A stretch of DNA of 64,000 nt from Moringa oleifera (taxonomy: Eukaryota > Streptophyta > Magnoliopsida > Brassicales > Moringaceae): assembly GCA_021397835.1 (NCBI GenBank), contig JAJFZO010000094.1, positions 722,501 through 786,500 of the forward strand. Reading direction: 5' to 3'. The translations under genes were made by a program, and so were the position numbers. The notes beneath the pieces are model-generated. The model saw only the letters and a program-made list of their open reading frames with translations. It had not been told where the DNA came from and did not search any database. Shown here in pieces: positions 55,380 through 64,000 of the stretch (position 1 is the first letter of the stretch; every line of letters begins with the position of its first letter).

Positions 55380-57283
55380 GAGATCCATGCTGCTTCCTGT
55401 TAATGTCCCCCTAAGTTTTGGGATTGAGCAGTCTTCCTCGCTTCCTGTATTACCGACAGCAACACTTCTTTAATGGTTTGCAATGGGTTATTTTCCAGCA
55501 AGGTATAGTCCTATGGCTTTCATAACTTTAAAATTACCTTTGAATGCCCAAAATCACACATCTTGACACAAGGAGCTCTACTACCATGCAGCAAGGTATT
55601 TTCCAGCTTAAGATCTTTATCGCTAATCTGCCCTAACAAATAATTCTTTAAGTGACATGGATTACAAGAGAAAGACAAACAAAATAAATTAAAGAGAAAG
55701 GCTAAATAAACAAAAACAATGATGGTTGAAGTTCAAACCATTGAACGACAATAACTCACTCGCCGTATTAATTGCTAACAAAAAAATCGTACCTGTAGAA
55801 ACTGCAACGAACAAAAGAGTAACTTTTCATGTTCCGTAAAAGACATGGCTATAAGAGAAATTTGACTATATAAATAAATTAGTGGATATGGCGTGCTCAC
55901 CTCTTTACATTACCTCATCCTCGCTAAATCTACTCGCACAATATATCCTCTCGAGCAGTTTCCCCCACGCAGCATACTCCATGATGATGCCTAGATGAAT
56001 ATGAGTTAGTAGCACCCACAAAAAAGATCGTTCCACGTAGAAGAAAATGAAGCTAAATTATTAGAGGGCTAAGTTGTCTAGCTAAATCACATGAAAGAAC
56101 AAAACACTTAGTCAATAAAGATCCTAATCCAACATAGAAAATAAAGGCTGTTTCAAAAGGGTGAGCAGCAATTCCTCCGAGCTACACAAATAACTAACCT
56201 CAACTCCGAAACCAACTACTACTAGATTAGTATATTATCATTGCAGCTGGTGCTAAATTATTTCTAGTGCTACTGCAAGAATACCACCACTGCTGCTGCT
56301 ACACCTAGAATACGTTCACTACGAGACTACTCCGATGGCTACATTACTGCTCTTGCTGCATTGCTACTTCTGTTGCTACTGCTACTACTACTTCCGGATT
56401 ATGGCTACTCCTAGGCTTTTGTACCACTATAGCTAGTGCAAACTATTTCTAGTGCTATTGCAAGAATACCACCGCGGTTGGTGCTACATCTAGAATACAT
56501 CAATTACGAGACTGCTTCAATATCTAAATTATTGCTACTGATAGATTACTACCTCTGTTGCTCCTACTATTACTGTTCCTAGATTATGCTACTGCTATAC
56601 TACATATAGTGCTATTGTTAGATTAGTGCTACTCCTAAATTATTGCTATTATTACTATTTAACTACTACTACCACTAGATTTCAGCAAGATTAGTGCAAC
56701 TACAATTGCTAGATTCGTGGGAGTGCTACTGCTTTGTTGGATTAGTGCGACTACAACTGCTAGGTTCGTGCCAGCGCTTCTACTCTGTTACATACTACCA
56801 CCGCTAAATTAATGCCACAGCCAGTGTGTTGCTACAGCTACTACCATTACTCCTTCTTGATCATTGCTACTGCTAAGTAACGGAAGAACAAATGATAACG
56901 ATGCATAGAAAAATATTAGCGATAAAAGTGTCATTTTTCAAGATAATAAATATGTACAAAGGATGGTAGAATCCTCCCTTAGCAATAAATGGATCAGCCC
57001 TAATGTACCAAACAATATATGCATCCACCAGAAGAACAATCAGTTGTTCCGCCGTTGGTCCTTCTTCACCATTACCTGCAGAATCTTTGCAAAATCGTGC
57101 TCAAAACAAGCATTAGTCTCAGAGTTGCTATAAAGTAAACCTTAAGAGACAAAAAGAATTTAGGAGTTCCTAACTTATCATGGCTAAAAATCATCTAAAC
57201 AAAATGAAAGCATGTCTAAAAAAATCGACAAAAAAATAAATAATCGAATCAATAAAATTTAAAATAAGAAAAATCAGAAAAGT
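55380..57283. repeat. Macrosatellite unit 6 (truncated; right part diverged)
   Basis: Identical in style to inner units until ~56410, where it turns to a clearly diverged version (CTCCTAGGCTTTTGTACC for CTCCCACACTATGGTTACC). The homology ends near 57283 within the AAATCAGAAAAG stretch, which is itself repeated once. Confidence 0.9.
55538..55627 (-). pseudogene. SnRK2-like: SnRK2-like kinase exon fragment, unit 6
   Basis: Same exon as in unit 3, with both splice dinucleotides kept and the DKD change. Confidence 0.8.
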
Positions 57284-60200
57284 TGAAAAAAATCAGAAAA
57301 GATATCATAAAAAGAGTCATAGAAACATATTTCAAATTTGAAAAATGATAAACAATTACTTACCGCATTTTCCTTGTGAGGGTCATTTTTTATCATTTTT
57401 AAATACATAGAAAAGAGTTGCTATAATTTCATTCATCCCCTGAACATATCAGATGCCTGGATTTAACTTTGCAAATACAATCAATATGCTCCTCAGAGCC
57501 TCTTAAAACATGAGAGGCACACATTAGTCAACCATATCATTCAAGTATGATTCAATATTCAAAATAAAAGCAAAAAAGCAAACCTAATTAGATTTTGTAA
57601 ATGAGGATTCCCCAGAGAAAAGTGGTCTTGAATGAGTGCACTTTACATCTCGATCAATTTGTTCCATGATCTTTGTGCCCTAGAGAATCCCAAAATTGAA
57701 GTTAGAAATCTCACAACAATGGCTCATACTTCCCTCCTAATACCATTATAATACAGAGCCAACAGGACAAAACTTTCTCTAGTGATAATAACCAGTAACA
57801 TCATTAAACCTCCTTGGTAATGCCTAAAACAGTAATAAAACTGCAGCTTCATCAAAATAACTATACAAAGTGTGCAAGACCCAAGCAACCTCTATGCTTG
57901 TGATTAACAGCTTGGTTCAAACCCAAGCCTTAATTCTAATCAATATGGAGACATACATTGTCTGCAGAAAACAAAAATGATTATCAATGGACAAAGTGAG
58001 ATAAGGGAAGAATATGAAGGACAAACCTTCTTTTGGATTGCAGGAAACACAATGTCTCTATTACCATAGACACAGAGCTTCTTTGAACTCTACAAATGGG
58101 GAACCAAGCAGTAGATAATAATAAGGACAGGTGATCTTCATACTATAAAATTTTAACAGGAATCAAGACATGTAACAAAATATGGCTTTTAAGGGAATGT
58201 ACTAAGTAGAAATTCTATTTTCTATATGGTAGTTGTATTCACCTAGACCATATGGTTTTTATGGAGAAAGAAGTCCGACTTGCTGTTTTGTCCCATGAGA
58301 AACTAACAGGAAACCCATATTCAGCTACACTACTAAGTATCCAACAATAACATCTGTCTTTGTGTTCATAAATGCAGCTTTCTAAGTTTTCTTCTCTATG
58401 AGAAGGAAGAACAAATTAGGATCAACTGAGATATGGAGAAAAGTTACCTGAATGACCTAGGCAGGAAGGCACAGTTGAAACTCCATGGCCAGCTGAATCT
58501 TCACATGGCTTTGTGTTTTACAAGGTACACTGTCATGTCATTAAATGGTAGATAACAAGACTATGCAACTTAAGAACACAAAGAATCTTTCTTTTCTTCA
58601 ATAAATTTACCTTAACAGAAGTGCAAAGCATATAATCCACTTTTGTTACTTTCATGGAGCACAAAAGCATGTGTGAATTTTGAAGGAGTGCATGCCTCAA
58701 AAGAAATTGAGTTCGGTGTGCCCATGTAAGTGTGGCAATAGTTCTTCAACTTCAATCTTAGAACTTGAACAACTCATGCTTTTTCTTAATTTGGATACAG
58801 TTTATAGATTCCATTTCTACCAAAAAAAGTTGTAAACAGGCCTATGATATGAGAACCTTGATTCCCCCACAAACATAAGTTAGTTGATTTAGGCCTTTTC
58901 CATACCATAGTATATGACCACCCTGAGATGGAAAGGGCACAATCAGACACTAAGTATACCAGAATTGAACAGATAATATCGTCCATGTTATTTCACATGC
59001 TAACAATCATGTAATACAATGTTAATATGATTTCATTGTAAGAGATATTTCACAGGAGAATGGAAGATTACCATGCAAGCGTTCTTTGCTTCACCTTTGG
59101 ATGTCTATCATTACCTGCATATCTGTCTGAATTATTTGAATACTTATAGGTGGGAGGAAAATATATATTCCTTTCATTCCATCCCTTAAACACACACCAC
59201 CTTTCCTCTGCTCTACCTATGGCTGTAACTAAAAACCTTCAAAAACCATGGAGTTTTAGATTAAACATGTTTAAAAACAGATTGAAAAGAGATTCTAAAA
59301 CTTCAGAGAGAACATCACAAAAAAATAAACATGCCTAGTCATTCTCTAACAATACTCTCCAATTGCACATTTCAACAAGACCCTCTACAGAATGGGTAAT
59401 CCATCGTTCATCTCCCTCCTTAGGATCTTCCTTGGACTGCTCAGAAAACCTTTGACAAAGAAAGAAACAAGTAACTACTTTACTGGACTGCTCAGAAAAC
59501 CTTTGACACATAATTGGCAGCATATTGATTTCCATGCTAACATATGAGGTTCAACAACAGTGAACTTTATAAATATAGTTGAAGTTTTCGTAAAAAGAAA
59601 AATAGGGAAGGTTATAAATGTTGTGGTCAGCCAGTCTTCAACTATCTGTAACCAAGCTAAAAGAGGATAGAGACCATGTGCTTCTCAATTCTTTGTATCT
59701 GAACCACAGAAAATGCAATCATTAGATCCTTTAAAAAATTATTAGCCACTACCATTTCAACTACCAATAGGAGAAAATACTATCGTTAATGATAGTAAAC
59801 AACCTAGCTACTATCTGTTCAAGAAAATCAGGGAAAGCTACTTAGAATGTATTTCCAGTTCATCTCCATAGCACAGCATGGGTTTATCGCAAAATGTTTT
59901 TCGCTAGGCAACAATTTAAAGAACAATCACAAAAATACTATTGGAGAAGACATTGGATTTAGACTGTGCGAACCCGAAGTCCTGCAATAAGCCAAGTAGT
60001 GCCTAAGCTTTTTAAAGGGGAAGAGTTGCACACCAGGAGAGCCACATGACAACACACTTGTACAAAAATGGAGCAAACAATGGTTTGCAGCAAAGCCAAT
60101 TGGCATCATCAGAAAAGCTTCCAACAAAATTATTCCTCTAGGAAATTCTACCCTGAAAAGTCCTAGGTGTGCAGTTCCTACAAACTAATACTAAAAGAAG

Positions 60201-60700
60201 TAAAAGATGACATGAAATAGTAAGCAGCAATGCCACACAGCTAGCAAAACGTAACACAAAGCTTTAAAAGATAAGGCTTCCAAAACCAGTCACCATGCAA
60301 CAAGTGCAACCCAGCAGAAACAGAAAGAAGCTCAAATTAAAGAATTCAGAGTCCCGTAAATTAATGGAAATTAAGTACTATATAGCACTTAGATTTAAAA
60401 TAAAGCCATTCTCTATAGCACTTAAATTTTAAATAAAGCCATTCTTTATTTTTCTAAATCTTCAAGAGGAATTGAAGCATTATAATCACCATCATCAGTC
60501 CCCACTACTGGAAAACAGACCACATGATCTAGTATAACTAACCAAGACTTGGTTGTATCTTGAAACAAGAAACATGCAGAGATCAAATGACTGCAGATTT
60601 GGTGTAAAGACATGCTAATTGAAATTGAACCCTGGAAAACCCCCGAGAAGATGCGATGGCCATTTTTTCTTACATCATCATAATTCCACTCTCCAACTCT
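57284..60700. other. Intergenic DNA right of the array, nothing clearly coding
   Basis: AT-rich single-copy DNA. I searched the minus strand for the missing UGT80A exons and saw none. A 51-bp near-tandem duplication of GGACTGCTCAGAAAACCTTT occurs at 59433 and 59484. A minus-strand frame at 59430-59341 reads GDERWITHSVEGLVEMCNWR, protein-like but unknown to me. Confidence 0.5.
59433..59508. repeat. ~51-bp spaced duplication
   Basis: GGACTGCTCAGAAAACCTTT followed by GACA occurs at about 59433 and again at 59484. Confidence 0.75.
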
Positions 60701-60717
60701 GGGAAATTAAAACGTAC

Positions 60718-60866
60718 CTTGTTTCCAAGAGAATCCATCAAGCCTCTGCCAACACAAAACACTTTCATGTTGCATACGTTGTCCATGAGGTCGCTCTTCA
60801 CCCACTTAGGCGGGCTCAATGCTGGATATTTACCACTGGTCCTTCCATGAGGAAAAGGCAGCTCTT
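60718..60866 (-). pseudogene. Unrecognised exon-like stretch
   Basis: On the minus strand, an open stretch reads ELPFPHGRTSGKYPALSPPK, then WVKSDLMDNVCNMKVFCVGR and GLMDSLGNK, ending at AACAAG/GTACGT, a good splice donor. Composition looks like real protein, and a stop lies just upstream (CCTAAG), where an acceptor could be. I do not recognise the family; it may be an exon of an unknown or broken gene. Confidence 0.35.
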
Positions 60867-61224
60867 AGGGTTCAGAGATAGCACTTCAAATAGTGAGTAC
60901 TTGAGTATTCTAGAATATATATACCACGTACTTGTAAATCCTTTGCTCTTTTTCCTCTTCCACCATGTCACTCTACCGAAGAGATGAAGGTAAGAGAAAA
61001 CCAATTCCAAAGCTACTGGTAGTCCCAAGGGGACGACATCCTCCTATAATAGTTAGCAGTACGGAACAAGCGCTGAGTTGAAGAGGAAAGAAGTCCCACA
61101 AAGAGATGATAAGTGAGGGGAAAAGCGAATTTATAATCGACCTTTTTTCGGCTAATCTCGATGAAAAAGAACCTGGATGCGATCAGAGCCCTACCCCGCT
61201 CCCGAGCTTTTTGAGGGGCTTTGG

Positions 61225-61590
61225 ACTAGACTAACTACAGCTACATCCATACCGTAAGTAATATCCCAAGCAGTTTGATGAACCCCTTTCGTCCAGCCAA
61301 GAGACAATGCTTGCAGAAGAGATCCATGAAAATTCCGTTATAACTATGTGCCATGCCCTGATTTTCGCGCAGTCCAGTGGCTTGATATCTTTCGCTGTTT
61401 TTTCTGTTTTTTCTTCGAATATGAAGATTTTCATTTGATCTGTTTTATCAAGAAATGGGGGGAAGTTTTCAGAGAGGGGAGAAAGAAAGAAGCAGAGGAA
61501 GTTTTGAAAGAGGGGAAAAAAGAGAAGGACAGGAAGAAGGAGAGGAATGCCAAATGCGTGACTCTCACTGCTTAAATACTCTCCCAACGG
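61225..61590 (-). promoter_or_regulatory. Possible minus-strand promoter and 5' leader
   Basis: Minus strand: a TATA-like GAGTATTTAAGCAG at ~61578-61565 is followed by a pyrimidine-rich stretch (61560-61450, CTCTCC, CTTCTTCC, TTTCCCC) typical of plant 5' leaders. DNA upstream (above 61600) becomes extremely AT-rich, as at a gene edge. No start codon with a long frame follows; the first ATGs give short frames. Whether this once drove the UGT80A-like gene, 20 kb away across the tandem array, cannot be told. Confidence 0.3.
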
Positions 61591-61645
61591 TCACATTGTA
61601 GAAACATGCATTAAGCATGTATGATTTTCTAATTCAAATAAAAAT

Positions 61646-62265
61646 AAAAAATAATTAATTGATTCAATTGTTATTTTTAAAATTAAAATCAATTTTGATT
61701 TTAAAAATAAAAATATTTAAAAAATCTAAAATATAAAAAACTTAAAAATTAAAAAATTTTAAAAAATAAAAAATTTCACAAAAAATTTGAAAATTAAAAA
61801 CACAATTGAAAATCACAAAGCTACATATATATTTTAAAATAATATTGATCATTATAGTTTAATAATTAATTGGTGTTAAATAATTTTCAAATTTCTTGTT
61901 AAATTTTTTATATTTAAATAATTTTTAGGTTTTAATTTTCAATTTAATTTTTATAAATAATCTCTAAATTTTAAATGATTTAAAAAATAAAAATTTCACA
62001 AAACAAAATTGAAAATTATTTAATATAGATTAATTATTAAATTATAATAATCAATATTATTTTTAAATATATTTGTAGCTTTGTCGTTTTCATTTGTGTT
62101 TTCAATTTTCAAATTTTTATGAAATTTTTTATTTTAAATTAATTTTTAAGTTTTAAATTTTCTATATTTCAAATAAATTAAAATTTAACATTTCTATATT
62201 TTGAAATCAAAATTTATTTTAATATTTAAATATAGTAACAAAATCAAATAATAAATTATTATTTT
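61646..62265. repeat. ~600 bp imperfect AT-rich palindrome (foldback-like)
   Basis: The left arm holds CAATTGAAAATCACAAAGCT at ~61803 and ATAATATTGATCATTATAG at ~61840. The right arm holds, inverted, AGCTTTGTCGTTTTCATTTG at ~62078 and ATAATAATCAATATTAT at ~62044. Pairing continues outward (TTTTGATTTTAAAAATA against TATTTTGAAATCAAAA) and inward to a centre near 61950. The arms are ~280 bp each, with moderate mismatch. It may be a foldback or MITE-like element; target-site duplications were not identified. Confidence 0.7.
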
Positions 62266-62699
62266 TAAAATAAAAAATATATATAATTTTAATATCTACT
62301 TTATGTTATTAATCAAATTATTATATTTAAAAAGTGATAAATTAAATCTTAATTTATCAATTTTGATCAAATTAAATCATATCAAAAATTTTAATAACTA
62401 ATGATATGAGGTTTGTTTAATAATATAGATTAAATATTAAAGTTTTTTATAATTTTTACTAACTTTTTTATAATATCTATTATGTTAAATTATTATATTT
62501 GCATGAGTCTCAATGTTATATTATAAAAATAAATTACATATATATATATATTTCATTTAATTCTATTATGCAAGTGAAATGATTAATATATATATATATA
62601 TGCTTTTATATTATGTCTATGTATGAAAAATTATGCTTTCAAATTTTTATCGTTTTAGTGAAAGAGTAAATCTCACATCTACTATAAATTTATTAAACA

Positions 62700-63130
62700 T
62701 AGATAATATAATTTTTCAATAATAATAATATTTATTAAATTTTTATTTATTATTTTATCATGATAAATTATTTAAAAATTCATGACTCAATAAATAATTT
62801 ACGAATTTTAAATTTAAAAACTAATTAAAATAAACTCAATGATAAAAACCTTAAACTTGATTAAAATATAATACAAATCTAATTATATATATATATATAT
62901 ATATGCTTTCATATTATGTGTGTGTGAGAGAGATTATGCTTTTAAATTTTTATTATTTTAGTGAAAAAAAATCTCACATGGATAATATGATTTTTTAATA
63001 ATAATAATAATATTTATTATTTTATCATGATAAATTATTTAAAAACTAATTAGAATAAACTGAATGATAAGAATCTTAAACCTGACTAAAATACAATATA
63101 AATTTAATTATATCATAATGTCATAAAATA
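62700..63130. repeat. Two diverged direct copies in AT-rich DNA
   Basis: Bases 62588-62880 and 62885-63110 share an order of parts: (TA)n, a GCTTT.ATATTATG stretch, a TTTTAGTGAAA stretch, AATCTCACAT, ATTTATTATTTTATCATGAT, and ACTTGATTAAAATA.AAT. The spacing is ~300 bp, so this is an old tandem duplication. Confidence 0.65.
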
Positions 63131-64000
63131 TTTTTCAAAATAAATAAAATTTTTAACTCATTAAAATTGTACACATTTTTAATAAATTAAATCATATGGT
63201 GTGTTTTAATAATAATTAATTATAAAATAAATAATATTTTACATAATTTTGATACAAAGTTTTTACATACAATTTCGAACATCAAGACATCAATATTAAA
63301 TATAAAGCATATTTCACATTTTATACAATTTTTATACAATTGCAATATATATATATATATATATATATATTATGTTTTAAAATTAAGTTAACCTTTCATT
63401 GTATTTTGCATTAGTAAATGTATTTTTATTATTTTTATTTCAAGATAATAATATCATTTCATTAATTGAAATAGATTTGAACGACCAAAATTAATTAAAT
63501 GAAAAATAAATACTTATATAAAAGCTAAAATTAAAAATTTTTATTAAAAATATAAATACTAATATAAAAGCAAGTATAATATAGAAAAGCAAATATGCAT
63601 CTGACATTAAAAATTATATAACTTTAATAATTATCTTGAAGATATGAGATTTAAAAAGTATGCAGTAAAATTGACATGATAAGTTTACAGATTTTGATGT
63701 TTAAGTTAGATAATTGTTATTAGATATAGTTAATAATTGAAATAACATATAGTTATCTTTTTATAAAAATTAAAAATTTGATTTCTCTTTATTAAATGTT
63801 ATCATCTCATTTAAAGAAAGATCATATAATGATAAACATTAAAAAGATAGCAAAAAAATCAACCTAGATATATTATTTTATACTATTCACAGTAGAATCT
63901 TAAAAATAGTCACAATGTTTTATATTACCACATTTGATAGATACGTTATCACATTCTACTACTATGTCTTTAAGGGTTTCTTTCATCAATAGTGTGTGTG

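Larger units (their letters stand above)
44069..57283. repeat. Macrosatellite: ~2.26 kb head-to-tail units, ~5.8 copies
   Basis: Landmark GAGATCCATGCTGCTTCC occurs at 44069, 46320, 48584, 50847, 53116 and 55380 (spacings ~2251, 2264, 2263, 2269, 2264). A second landmark GTGGATAGGCCCTCATG occurs at 45702, 47951, 50215, 52478, 54747 and, changed, 56989. Units 2-5 and the first ~1 kb of unit 6 are almost identical over long stretches; unit 1 and the last ~0.9 kb of unit 6 are diverged. Each unit holds, on the minus strand, SnRK2-like exon fragments and two exon-like cassettes, and a CTA/CTG-rich minisatellite. I know of no described repeat with this make-up. Confidence 0.95.
61600..64000. other. 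Extremely AT-rich DNA, no gene
   Basis: No coding frame of note on either strand. It contains a large imperfect palindrome (61646-62265), several (TA)n runs (62540, 62588, 62885, 63345) and two related stretches with GCTTT(C/T)ATATTATG and AAATTTTTAT(T/C)(G/A)TTTTAGTGAAA at ~62603 and ~62905. Confidence 0.7.

Noticed and set aside
60619..60987. 122-codon + strand open frame
   Set aside because: Overlaps a better exon-like minus-strand frame with a splice donor, and its own content shows no family pattern.

Overview
The window is plant nuclear DNA, almost certainly from a flowering plant. It holds plant-type 45S ribosomal DNA, introns with GT..AG borders in a plant UGT80A sterol glucosyltransferase relic, fragments of an SnRK2-type plant kinase, and decayed Ty3/gypsy and MuDR-type elements. 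The species cannot be named from the sequence. I find no gene that looks clearly intact; almost everything recognisable is a relic or a repeat.

Layout. (1) 1-24481 is a GC-rich, decayed 45S rDNA array on the + strand, in four pieces: the 3' tip of a 26S; unit 1 (18S 5' end fused to 5.8S, ITS2, near full-length 26S); unit 2 (18S 3' end, ITS1, 5.8S, ITS2, 26S with a ~1.5 kb internal deletion); unit 3 (18S 5' end, ~205 bp of foreign filler, part of 26S). No complete 18S is present. The rRNA stretches carry many changes of the C-to-T / G-to-A kind, as expected of silenced, methylated copies. The three intergenic spacers share an order of parts (short ~181 bp subrepeats, an AT-rich block with a possible Pol I start, ~326 bp repeats, 5' ETS) but differ greatly in length: 11.2, 1.9 and 2.7 kb.

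(2) 24482-36480 is AT-rich intergenic DNA beginning at an abrupt rDNA break. It holds a 36-bp (12-residue) repeat in a decayed reading frame, a minus-strand Ty3/gypsy reverse transcriptase relic, a degenerate minisatellite and a minus-strand MuDR-type transposase relic.

(3) 36506-41921 is a minus-strand UGT80A sterol 3-beta-glucosyltransferase pseudogene. Eight exons can be placed with splice borders, but the exons for the UDP-sugar-binding half are missing and two exons are frameshifted.

(4) 44069-57283 is a head-to-tail array of about six units of ~2.26 kb. Each carries SnRK2 kinase exon fragments, a degenerate CTA/CTG-rich minisatellite and two diverged copies of an unrecognised exon-like cassette. 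Inner units are almost identical; the outer edges are diverged.

(5) 57284-61600 is low-coding DNA with one unrecognised exon-like stretch and a possible minus-strand promoter. (6) 61600-64000 is extremely AT-rich and contains a ~600 bp imperfect palindrome.

Taken together, the window looks like a degenerate rDNA locus edge joined to pericentromere-like or gene-poor DNA that collects gene fragments, transposon relics and tandem repeats. No pathway or operon-like organisation is present.
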